Position numbers and translations under genes: made by a program. From Altererythrobacter sp. (GTDB taxonomy: Bacteria > Pseudomonadota > Alphaproteobacteria > Sphingomonadales > Sphingomonadaceae), in contig JALZVZ010000290.1 of NCBI GenBank assembly GCA_023299945.1, positions 1 through 5,754 of the forward strand: a stretch of 5,754 nt of DNA. Reading direction: 5' to 3'. Below, one piece after another: positions 1 through 5,754 of the stretch; within the stretch, counting starts at the first letter, position 1, and the number at the start of each line of letters is the position of its first letter. The notes under the pieces were generated by a model that saw only the letters and a program-made list of their open reading frames with translations, ran no database searches and was not told the DNA's origin.

Positions 1-1512
1 TCACGCCGCACTTTTGCGATTATCTCTCACCCGGATGCTGGTAAAACCACGCTGACGGAGAAGCTGCTGTTGCAAGGCGGGGCGATCCATTTGGCGGGCG
101 AGGTAAAGGCGCGCGGTGATCAGCGGCGGGCGCGCTCTGACTGGATGAAGATTGAACAGCAGCGCGGTATCTCTGTCACATCCTCGGTCATGACATTTGA
201 ACGAAACGGCGTGACGTTCAACCTGCTCGATACGCCGGGCCACGAGGATTTCTCCGAGGACACCTACCGCACACTAACCGCTGTCGACAGCGCGATCATG
301 GTGATTGATGCGGCCAAGGGTATTGAACCGCAAACGCGCAAATTGTTCGAAGTGTGCCGCCTGCGTAGCGTGCCGATCATCACTTTCGTCAACAAAGTGG
401 ACCGCGAGGGGCGGCCGATCTTTGAGCTGCTCGATGAAATCGCCGACATGCTGGCGCTGGATGTTTCCCCGCAAATGTTCCCCATCGGAATGGGCGGCGA
501 ATTTGAAGGCATACTCGACTTTGCCAGCGGGCAAATCGCGCGGCCGGAAGGGGCTTCGAAAGAGTTCCTTGGCACCTATGATGAGGCGGAAATTCCCGAG
601 CAATTTGCGGAAGATTCGGAACTTGCGCAGATCGGTTATCCCGAGTTTGATTTGGAAGCGTATCGCAATGGCGATCTAACGCCGGTTTATTTCGGATCGG
701 CGCTGAAGAATTTTGGCATTACTGAGCTGATCGAGGCGATTGCAACCCATGCCCCGCCGCCGCGTCCGCAGCCTGCTGGCGATACGCATATTGCGCCGGA
801 GTATGATGAGGTCACCGGCTTTATCTTCAAAGTGCAGGCCAATATGGACCCCAATCACCGCGACCGGATAGCATTTATGCGGCAGGTATCGGGCACGTTT
901 AAGCGCGGCATGAAGCTGACGCCATCAGGGCTGGGCAAGCCGATTGCTGTGCACTCACCCATCCTGTTTTTCGCCCAAGACCGCGAGATTGCCGATACGG
1001 CAGAGGCGGGCGATATTATCGGCATTCCCAACCATGGCACTTTGCGTGTGGGCGACACTTTGTCTGAGAAAAACACGGTGCGCTTCACTGGTCTGCCCAA
1101 TTTTGCGCCAGAGATTTTGCGGCGGGTTCAACTGAAAGATCCGACCAAGACCAAGCAACTCAGAAAAGCGCTCGATGATCTGTCCGAAGAAGGTGTGATC
1201 CAAGTGTTCTATCCAGAGCTCGGCGCGCAGCATATCGTCGGCGTTGTCGGCCAGCTTCAGTTGGAAGTGCTGATCTCGCGGCTATCGGCGGAATATAAGG
1301 TGGAGGCTGGGCTAGAGGCAGCGCCTTTCGCCACTGCCCGCTGGGTCACTGGGCCCGATGAAGCTATGAACACATTTGAGGGGTTCAACCGCGCTCATCT
1401 GGCTAAAGACCGCGACGGCGATCTGGTGTTTTTGGCCAAGAGCCCTTGGGATGTGAACTACCAACAGGAAAACAATGCGGAGCTTAACTTTAGCGCGACC
1501 AAAGAACGCTAA
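1..1512 (+). CDS. prfC: Peptide chain release factor 3 (RF3), 5' end cut by window
   Basis: RF3 is a cytoplasmic translational GTPase that recycles RF1/RF2 from the ribosome after peptide release. The frame is open from base 1 and 503 residues are visible. By recall of E. coli RF3 (about 529 aa), only some 13 N-terminal residues are missing, so the ATG at 70 is internal: starting there would remove the P-loop. Numbered from the first visible residue, G1 is SHPDAGKTT (9-17), the RF3-type switch I motif SDWM..E..RGIS spans 46-58, G3 is DTPGHEDFSEDTYRTLTAVD (from 77), G4 is NKVD (131-134) and a G5-like SALK lies at 233-236. The RF3-typical QANMDPNHRDR follows near 278, then the beta-barrel domain and a C-terminal domain with LSEEGVIQVF and VGQLQLEVL. 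These motifs separate it from EF-G. The reading frame is intact and ends at TAA. Its upstream context is outside the window. Identity is very secure. Confidence 0.97.
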   Translation, partial: SRRTFAIISHPDAGKTTLTEKLLLQGGAIHLAGEVKARGDQRRARSDWMKIEQQRGISVTSSVMTFERNGVTFNLLDTPGHEDFSEDTYRTLTAVDSAIMVIDAAKGIEPQTRKLFEVCRLRSVPIITFVNKVDREGRPIFELLDEIADMLALDVSPQMFPIGMGGEFEGILDFASGQIARPEGASKEFLGTYDEAEIPEQFAEDSELAQIGYPEFDLEAYRNGDLTPVYFGSALKNFGITELIEAIATHAPPPRPQPAGDTHIAPEYDEVTGFIFKVQANMDPNHRDRIAFMRQVSGTFKRGMKLTPSGLGKPIAVHSPILFFAQDREIADTAEAGDIIGIPNHGTLRVGDTLSEKNTVRFTGLPNFAPEILRRVQLKDPTKTKQLRKALDDLSEEGVIQVFYPELGAQHIVGVVGQLQLEVLISRLSAEYKVEAGLEAAPFATARWVTGPDEAMNTFEGFNRAHLAKDRDGDLVFLAKSPWDVNYQQENNAELNFSATKER

Positions 1513-1561
1513 CGCCACGCTAAGCTTGCAGGCCAGCCCGCATGTCGGCAATGATGGCGGT

Positions 1562-2458
1562 ATGACTATCACCCTTTCCTCTTCGGGCCCCACATCGCAA
1601 ACTTTCATCTCTCAGCGGCTCAAGCTGCATTACCTCGATTGGGGTAAATATGATGCGAGCGGCAATACCAAGCCGCCGCTGATCATGGTGCATGGCGGGC
1701 GCGATCACGCGCGCAATTGGGATTGGACGGCGGAGGTGCTGCGCGATGATTATCACGTAGTGGCAATGGATCACCGCGGCCACGGCGACAGCGATTGGGT
1801 GTCGGACGGCAATTATTCGTCGAATGATATGGTCTATGATCTGGCGCAATTGATCCACCAGTTGGACGAGGGGCCAGTGAAGATCATCTCCCACTCCATG
1901 GGCGGTAATGTGGCGCTGCGCTACACCGGTACTTTCCCCGATATGGTCACCAAATTGGTTGCGATTGAAGGGCTGGGGCCAAGTCCTGATGTGCGCGCGA
2001 AGCAGCGCGAGGTGCCCTATCCAAAGCGTGCAGCGGAGTGGATCGCAAAGAAGCGCAAAGCGTCAGGCCGGATCCCGCGCCGATACCCCTCAATTGAAGA
2101 AGCGTTTGCGCGGATGATTGAGGAAAACTCCTACCTCACCGAGGCGCAGGCCCGCCATTTGACCATCCACGGCATCAACCGCAATGAGGATGGCACCTAT
2201 AGCTGGAAGTTTGATCCGCATCTCAATGTTTGGGGCGTTGAGGATTTGGCCGATGAATTCATGGAGCAAATTTGGGGCGCGATTAGCTGTCCGACATTGC
2301 TGCTTTACGGCGCCGATAGTTGGGCGAGCAATCCGGCCAAAGATGGGCGGATCAAGCATTTCAACACCGCCGAGGTGATTGAGTTTGAGAAGGCGGGGCA
2401 TTGGCTTCATCATGATCAGTTCGATCGGTGGATTGCTACGCTGAAAGACTTCCTTTGA
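1562..2458 (+). CDS. Alpha/beta hydrolase fold protein (serine hydrolase)
   Basis: This is a 298-residue probable cytoplasmic hydrolase; no signal peptide is seen. The oxyanion-hole motif MVHGGRDHARNW has its His at residue 44. The nucleophile elbow SHSMGG puts the catalytic Ser at 112. The likely acid is Asp252 in LLLYGADSW, and the base is His280 in KAGHWLHHDQ. A Ser nucleophile argues against haloalkane dehalogenase or epoxide hydrolase, which use Asp, and favours an ester, thioester or C-C bond substrate. A helical cap region lies between about 135 and 215. The start at 1562 fits because the conserved fold begins soon after it; the frame stays open back to 1475, but that would overlap the prfC end and add unconserved sequence. 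The ribosome site is weak. The gene begins 49 bases after prfC, and its stop shares a base with the next start. The family is secure, the substrate unknown. Confidence 0.9.
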   Translation: MTITLSSSGPTSQTFISQRLKLHYLDWGKYDASGNTKPPLIMVHGGRDHARNWDWTAEVLRDDYHVVAMDHRGHGDSDWVSDGNYSSNDMVYDLAQLIHQLDEGPVKIISHSMGGNVALRYTGTFPDMVTKLVAIEGLGPSPDVRAKQREVPYPKRAAEWIAKKRKASGRIPRRYPSIEEAFARMIEENSYLTEAQARHLTIHGINRNEDGTYSWKFDPHLNVWGVEDLADEFMEQIWGAISCPTLLLYGADSWASNPAKDGRIKHFNTAEVIEFEKAGHWLHHDQFDRWIATLKDFL

Positions 2459-2820
2459 TGGGCGCAAGGCCCTCTCAGCGTTTTGAGGGTCAATGCCATT
2501 GCGGCAGCGTGCGATTTGCCGTCACGACGGATTTTCCGGAGCTGACGACCTGCGATTGCTCGATATGCAGCCGCAAAAATGCGCTGATGGTGAAAGTGCA
2601 TGAGAGCGAATTTGAGCTTCTCAACGGTGAGGAATCTTTGACTGAGTATCAATTCCACACCAAGACTGCGCGGCATTTCTTTTGCAAAATTTGCGGAATC
2701 TACCCCTTTCACCGCAAGCGCTTGACGCCTGACTATGTTGGAGTGAACGTCTTTTGCTTGGAAGGGTTTGATGCAGCGGGCATTCCTATTCGGGCAACCA
2801 TTGGCAAGGAGATGGATTAA
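2458..2820 (+). CDS. GFA/CENP-V-type zinc-binding protein
   Basis: This 120-residue protein belongs to the GFA (glutathione-dependent formaldehyde-activating enzyme-like) family. Seven cysteines occur in the family spacing: CHC at 13-15, CDCSIC at 32-37 (Cys32, 34, 37) and CKIC at 76-79. They are expected to bind two zinc ions. The family is named after Gfa, reported to join formaldehyde to glutathione, but most members have no proven reaction, so no enzyme activity is claimed here. The start at 2458 is chosen because its ATG shares the A with the TGA of the hydrolase (TGATG). An in-frame ATG at 2428 would overlap the hydrolase by 31 bases and add ten unconserved residues. The stop TAA likewise overlaps the next ATG. 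The length is normal for the family and no key cysteine is missing. Confidence 0.9.
   Translation: MGARPSQRFEGQCHCGSVRFAVTTDFPELTTCDCSICSRKNALMVKVHESEFELLNGEESLTEYQFHTKTARHFFCKICGIYPFHRKRLTPDYVGVNVFCLEGFDAAGIPIRATIGKEMD
2806..2811 (+). promoter_or_regulatory. Shine-Dalgarno site for the PNPOx-like gene
   Basis: AAGGAG lies inside the end of the GFA-like gene, 8 bases before the ATG at 2820. It is the clearest ribosome site in the three-gene run. It fixes the start of the third gene and suggests that ribosomes can also load there independently of coupling. Confidence 0.7.
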
Positions 2821-3380
2821 TGGCTGAGTTTTCAAGCGAGCTGACAGATAAGCACATCGCCATGATCGAGGCGCAGCCGATGTTTTTCGTGGCAACCGCG
2901 ACTATGACGGGGCGGATCAATCTGTCGCCCAAGGGCTATGATGCGTTCCGCGTGCTTAGCCCCAAACGTGTCGCCTATCTCGATCTTGGCGGATCGGGCA
3001 ATGAAACCCATGCGCATTTGGCCGATGATGGGCGGATCACCATCATGTTCAACAATTTCCAGCAGCCGGCCAATATCTTGCGCATTTACGGACGCGGCGT
3101 GCCTGTGTTGCCGCAGGATGATGGGTGGGAGAAATTGGCGAGCCATTTCACTCTGCTGCCCGGCACGCGGCAAATTTTCGTGATCAATGTTGAAAGTGTG
3201 CAGACCAGCTGCGGCTGGGGCGTGCCGAAAATGACTATGGAAGGCGAGCGGGACACGCTGAAGAAGGCGCACCGCCAGTCCAATCCTGAGGAATGGGCGG
3301 CGAAAATGTCCACGCGGATCGCGAGTATTGATGGACTGCCGACCCGCGCCACCGACCGCTATATTGCTGGCGATGAGTGA
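2820..3380 (+). CDS. Pyridoxamine 5'-phosphate oxidase-like flavoprotein
   Basis: This 186-residue protein resembles the PNPOx-like FMN-binding split-barrel family. The N-terminal part, MFFVATATMTGRINLSPKGYD (from about residue 21), is the typical first strands of the barrel. HAHLADDGRITIMFNNFQQPANILRIYGRG follows near 64-93, and a subfamily motif SCGWGVPKM lies at 130-138. This subfamily is usually annotated only as 'PNPOx family'; it is not PdxH, because the overall sequence is not that of a true vitamin B6 oxidase. Members bind FMN, F420 or heme, and the cofactor here cannot be told. The start at 2820 is supported by AAGGAG 8 bases upstream and by the TAATG overlap with the previous stop. 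It is the last gene of the run, followed by the glnK regulatory gap. Confidence 0.88.
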   Translation: MAEFSSELTDKHIAMIEAQPMFFVATATMTGRINLSPKGYDAFRVLSPKRVAYLDLGGSGNETHAHLADDGRITIMFNNFQQPANILRIYGRGVPVLPQDDGWEKLASHFTLLPGTRQIFVINVESVQTSCGWGVPKMTMEGERDTLKKAHRQSNPEEWAAKMSTRIASIDGLPTRATDRYIAGDE

Positions 3381-3394
3381 TTGCGCTCAACTGT

Positions 3395-3413
3395 GTGATT
3401 AAAATTTAAGCAC
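3395..3413 (+). promoter_or_regulatory. 19-bp imperfect dyad, candidate operator or activator site upstream of glnK
   Basis: The sequence reads GTG-a-TTAAA-a-TTTAA-g-CAC, with eight of nine positions pairing symmetrically about base 3404. Its centre lies about 118 bases before the inferred glnK start of transcription, a distance typical of enhancer sites for sigma-54 activators. The arms (GTG...CAC, AT-rich core) do not match the GCAC-N-GTGC orientation of the enteric NtrC consensus as I know it. The protein that binds it, if any, is therefore unknown. Confidence 0.35.
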
Positions 3414-3456
3414 CCGCCTATTTATTGTGCAGACTTAAGTGGTGGCCCCAATGCTA

Positions 3457-3466
3457 TTCCTAGGAA
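3457..3466 (+). promoter_or_regulatory. 10-bp perfect palindrome between dyad and sigma-54 promoter
   Basis: TTCCTAGGAA is a perfect palindrome 30 bases before the -24 element. It could be a small operator, but a palindrome of this length can arise by chance, and no known regulator site is recognised. Confidence 0.2.
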
Positions 3467-3496
3467 AAGTGTTTAGAATCAATTAACCTCAAGAAT

Positions 3497-3512
3497 TGGC
3501 ACGCACCTTGCT
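3497..3512 (+). promoter_or_regulatory. Sigma-54 (RpoN) promoter of glnK-amtB
   Basis: TGGCACG (3497-3503), four bases, then TTGCT (3508-3512) matches the sigma-54 -24/-12 consensus TGGCACG-N4-TTGCW without mismatch. The invariant GG (3498-3499) and GC (3510-3511) are separated by 10 bases as required. Transcription would begin near 3522, giving a leader of about 38 bases. Sigma-54 promoters of glnK-amtB operons are normally activated by NtrC under nitrogen limitation; that activator is inferred, not seen. Confidence 0.93.
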
Positions 3513-3524
3513 GAATGTACCAAG

Positions 3525-3540
3525 CCGGAAACGGGTCCGG
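3525..3540 (+). other. Small hairpin in the glnK leader
   Basis: CCGGA (3525-3528 plus A3529) can pair with TCCGG (3536-3540) around a six-base loop, and a further G-U pair is possible at the base. It would sit at the very 5' end of the predicted transcript, where such stems can slow RNA decay. It ends 8 bases before the ribosome site, so it need not block translation. The stem is short, so its role is uncertain. Confidence 0.3.
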
Positions 3541-3547
3541 TATGTAG

Positions 3548-3898
<351 letters not shown>

Positions 3899-3902
3899 TG
3901 TC

Positions 3903-3907
3903 AGGGG
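3903..3907 (+). promoter_or_regulatory. Shine-Dalgarno site deciding the amtB start
   Basis: AGGGG lies 8 bases before the ATG at 3916. It is downstream of the alternative starts GTG 3895 and ATG 3898, so it supports 3916 as the main start. Confidence 0.65.
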
Positions 3908-3915
3908 TAAAAGAC

Positions 3916-5253
3916 ATGAAACGTACACTCTATTCAATCGGCGCATTGGCCCTAGGCGGCCTTGCCGCCGCACAGCCCGCGCTTGCTGCACCTGCAGCAG
4001 AGGCGGCCGCTGCCGTTCCAAAGGCAGGCAATAACGCATGGATGATGACATCCACCGTTCTCGTTCTGCTAATGATTATTCCGGGCCTTACGCTGTTTTA
4101 TGGCGGGCTTACGCGTTCGAAAAACATGCTGTCGACGATGACGCAAATTGGCGCGACGGCAGCTTTGGCGATGCTCATCTGGGTCATGTGGGGCTTCAGC
4201 CTTGCGTTTGGTTCGACGCCGATTGAAGGCTTTTTGGGCCAGTTCATCAGCGGCGGAAGCTACTTCCTTGCCGGGATGAGCGCGGAAAGCACAGCGGCGA
4301 CATTCACCGATGAAGTGATCAGCGAATATGTCTTCGTCAGCTTCCAAATGACCTTTGCGGCAATCACCGCTGCGCTGATCCTCGGCGCGACAGCGGAACG
4401 CATGAAGTTCAATGCTGTTATGATGTTCGTGCCGATCTGGCTGACCATCGTCTATTTCCCGATCGCTCACATGGTGTGGGCCGGTGACGGACTGCTGTTT
4501 GAAGCAGGCGCGCTCGATTTTGCTGGCGGTACTGTGGTGCATATCAACGCTGGTGTGTCGGGCCTCGTGCTTGCCTATTTGCTGGGCAAACGTCGCGGCT
4601 ACCCAGCTGAACCAATGCCTCCGCATAGCCTGACCATGACTATGGTTGGCACAGGCCTTTTGTGGGTTGGTTGGTTCGGCTTTAACGCTGGCTCTGCTTT
4701 AGAAGCAGACGGTTTTGCTGGCCTTGCCATGATCAACACCTTCGTTGCGACAGCGGCTGGCGCGCTCACCTGGATGGTGATCGAACGAGCGGTTGGCCAT
4801 AAGGGTAGCGCATTGGGCTTCTGTTCAGGCGTGATCGCTGGCCTCGTTGCGGTAACCCCTGCAGCTGGCAATAGCGGACCGTTTGGCGCGATTTTGCTCG
4901 GCATTGCCTCAGCCATCGTTTGCTATTTCTTTGTAGCCAAGGTCAAAGCCAAGTTCGGCTATGACGACAGTCTGGACGCCTTTGGCATCCACGGCGTTGG
5001 CGGCATCGTTGGCGCGATTGGTACCGGCCTTGTTTACCAGCCTTGGATTGGCGGCCCTGGCGACGGTTCTACCGCTATGATGACACAGCTTTGGATACAA
5101 ACCGAAGGCGTGCTTGTCACGATTGCATGGGCCGGTGTCGGTACCTTCATCGCTGCCATGATCGTCAAAGCGCTAATCGGCCTGCGGGTTGATGAAGAGA
5201 CCGAAGTCGATGGCTTGGACATCTCCGAACACGGAGAGCGCGCCTATAATTAA
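3916..5253 (+). CDS. amtB: Ammonium transporter AmtB with signal peptide
   Basis: AmtB forms trimeric inner-membrane channels that conduct ammonium/ammonia. The chosen start gives 445 residues. A signal peptide (MKR, hydrophobic stretch, PALA then AP) probably ends after Ala24, leaving the usual eleven membrane helices. Residues equivalent to E. coli AmtB sites are present: gate Phe143 and Phe147, recruitment site Trp188 and Ser260, Asp201 in DFAGGTVVHINAG, the pore histidines His209 and His359 (GIHGVGG), and Phe256 in WFGFNAGSA. The tail GLRVDEETEVDGLDISEHGERAYN matches the cytosolic segment contacted by GlnK. One extra residue lies between Trp188 and Asp201 compared with the E. coli protein (from memory). 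ATG 3916 is preferred because of its ribosome site and because signal peptides begin MKR; ATG 3898, overlapping the glnK stop, would add six residues. It is co-transcribed with glnK. Confidence 0.96.
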   Translation: MKRTLYSIGALALGGLAAAQPALAAPAAEAAAAVPKAGNNAWMMTSTVLVLLMIIPGLTLFYGGLTRSKNMLSTMTQIGATAALAMLIWVMWGFSLAFGSTPIEGFLGQFISGGSYFLAGMSAESTAATFTDEVISEYVFVSFQMTFAAITAALILGATAERMKFNAVMMFVPIWLTIVYFPIAHMVWAGDGLLFEAGALDFAGGTVVHINAGVSGLVLAYLLGKRRGYPAEPMPPHSLTMTMVGTGLLWVGWFGFNAGSALEADGFAGLAMINTFVATAAGALTWMVIERAVGHKGSALGFCSGVIAGLVAVTPAAGNSGPFGAILLGIASAIVCYFFVAKVKAKFGYDDSLDAFGIHGVGGIVGAIGTGLVYQPWIGGPGDGSTAMMTQLWIQTEGVLVTIAWAGVGTFIAAMIVKALIGLRVDEETEVDGLDISEHGERAYN

Positions 5254-5260
5254 TCAGGAA

Positions 5261-5303
5261 GCATCGCGTGAAAAGTGGGCAACGGTTTCACTTTCCGCGA
5301 TGC
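5261..5303. repeat. REP-like palindromic element after amtB
   Basis: GCATCGCG (5261-5268) pairs exactly with CGCGATGC (5296-5303). Inside, GAAAAGTG (5270-5277) pairs with CACTTTC (5289-5295) with one bulged base, giving roughly 15 pairs and an 11-base loop. The core GAAAAGTGGGCAACGGTTT closely resembles a palindromic repeat I recall as frequent between genes in alphaproteobacteria (AAAAGTGGG..CCGGTTTT type). It begins 7 bases after the amtB stop and has no T-run after it, so it is more likely a 3'-end stabiliser or dispersed repeat than a terminator. Copy number cannot be judged from one window. Confidence 0.65.
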
Positions 5304-5325
5304 GACCAATTGAGATTACCAGTTT

Positions 5326-5355
5326 GGTGGGGGAGAGGACTTTTCCTCTCCCACC
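5326..5355 (+). other. Purine/pyrimidine hairpin in the convergent gap
   Basis: GGTGGGGGAGAGGA (5326-5339) pairs with TCCTCTCCCACC (5344-5355), giving twelve pairs with two bulged Gs and a CTTT loop. It is a strong stem but lacks a downstream T-run. It may act as a first, weak transcription stop or a 3'-end protecting structure for amtB mRNA. Confidence 0.5.
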
Positions 5356-5402
5356 TCTTCCCCGCCAACCCATGTTCCTCCTGCGAACAATCAAACTTTG
5401 AT

Positions 5403-5434
5403 GGGCCCGGGCGCAATGCTCGGGCCCCTTTTTT
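5403..5434 (+). terminator. Intrinsic terminator of glnK-amtB
   Basis: GGGCCCGGGC (5403-5412) pairs with GCTCGGGCCC (5418-5427; one G-U pair) around the loop GCAAT, followed by one C and six Ts (5429-5434). This is a textbook rho-independent terminator for the plus strand. Read from the minus strand the stem is followed by ATCAAAGTTTGATTG, so stopping the convergent gene is possible but weaker. Confidence 0.9.
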
Positions 5435-5444
5435 GCGGGAGAGG

Positions 5445-5754
5445 TTAGTTTGAGCCTGGGCTTACAATGAGCCGGTATCCTGCATCATATTCGCTAAGTT
5501 GGGCAATATCGCGATAGCGTTGATCCCATGCTCCGCTTTCCAAATCTGATTGCAAATTAGCAAGCCCAGATTCAAGATCATCTAGTGCCCAAAAAGATGA
5601 AATGGCAGGACGAATTCTTGGATCGCAATATGCCTTAGGCCTGCGCCAGTAGGCATACAAAAAGCCGTCTATGCAATCATGAGGGATTGGAATTGGGGTG
5701 ATGGCAACTGGGCCAAGCCACTCTTCATAATCTGACATCACAGGCATTTGCTTG
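5445..5754 (-). CDS. Probable SAM-dependent methyltransferase, C-terminal part
   Basis: On the minus strand the frame is open from the window edge to TAA at 5447-5445, so about 102 residues are visible. The segment PIPIPHDCIDGFLYAYWRRPKAYCDPRIRPAISSFW, followed by LESGLANLQSDLESGAWDQRY and YDAGYRLIV, matches my memory of the C-terminal end of a class I SAM-dependent methyltransferase group (VPHDCTDGF.GAYWRRP.AYLDP.VR..IS.F). The SAM-binding Rossmann motifs would lie N-terminal to this and are not in the window. The Met codons at 5747 and 5738 are probably internal, because the homologous region continues upstream and no ribosome site is visible before either. The gene converges on amtB and ends 10 bases from the terminator T-run. 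If the open frame stops just beyond the edge, it would instead be a remnant or a small hypothetical protein. The substrate is unknown. Confidence 0.65.
   Translation of the reverse strand, partial: KQMPVMSDYEEWLGPVAITPIPIPHDCIDGFLYAYWRRPKAYCDPRIRPAISSFWALDDLESGLANLQSDLESGAWDQRYRDIAQLSEYDAGYRLIVSPGSN

Noticed and set aside
1475..1561. Longer hydrolase frame starting at ATG 1475
   Set aside because: It overlaps the conserved RF3 C-terminus and adds 29 residues with no sign of conservation; ATG 1562 fits the family start.
2428..2457. Upstream ATG for the GFA-like gene
   Set aside because: It overlaps the hydrolase by 31 bases and adds residues not seen in the family; the TGATG junction at 2458 is the natural start.
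3374..3389. Possible terminator of the three-gene run, TGAGTG/CGCTCA hairpin over the PNPOx-like stop codon
   Set aside because: It has only six pairs including a wobble and no T-run directly after; too weak to call.
3410..3431. GCACC and TTGTGCA as an NtrC half-site pair
   Set aside because: The spacing between half-sites is too wide for the known NtrC consensus and the halves are imperfect.
3451..3479. Sigma-70 promoter using TAGAAT as -10
   Set aside because: No acceptable -35 hexamer lies at 16-18 bases upstream.
4069..4626. Long minus-strand open frame opposite amtB
   Set aside because: It mirrors the codon bias of amtB; its His/Arg/Ala-rich composition is typical of antisense shadows.
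5189..5453. Two plus-strand open frames across the amtB end and the hairpin region
   Set aside because: They run through three hairpins and the terminator, have no ribosome site and no recognisable protein features.

Overview
The window looks like ordinary chromosome of an alphaproteobacterium, most likely Sphingomonadales and possibly the Erythrobacteraceae. This rests on protein character, moderate GC, a glnK-amtB pair behind a sigma-54 promoter, a palindromic element of a type common in alphaproteobacteria, and a GANTC site. The taxonomic call is inference from reading, not from a search. I see no phage, transposase, CRISPR array, tRNA or rRNA.

Region 1 (1-1512) is prfC, peptide chain release factor 3, missing only about a dozen N-terminal residues at the window edge. 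Region 2 (1562-3380) is a compact same-strand run: an alpha/beta hydrolase with a Ser-Asp-His triad, a GFA/CENP-V-type zinc protein with seven cysteines, and a pyridoxamine-phosphate-oxidase-like flavoprotein. Each stop codon shares one base with the next start (TGATG, then TAATG), so the three are almost certainly co-translated. The run starts 49 bases after prfC and may be read through from it. Its substrate cannot be told from sequence.

Region 3 (3381-5253) is a nitrogen module. A 179-base regulatory gap holds a 19-bp imperfect dyad, a 10-bp palindrome, a consensus sigma-54 -24/-12 promoter (TGGCACG-N4-TTGCT) and a small leader hairpin. It precedes glnK (PII signal protein, Tyr51 present) and amtB (ammonium channel with its own signal peptide). 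The expected logic is that nitrogen limitation activates sigma-54 transcription, AmtB lets ammonium in, and GlnK blocks the channel when nitrogen is plentiful.

Region 4 (5254-5444) is a non-coding convergent gap with three successive hairpins: a REP-like palindrome 7 bases after amtB, a purine-rich stem, and a classic intrinsic terminator. Region 5 (5445-5754, minus strand) is the C-terminal part of a probable SAM-dependent methyltransferase that runs off the right edge.

The window is well explained by known families. The points most worth a second look are the overlapping three-gene cassette, the glnK upstream dyad and the palindromic element after amtB.
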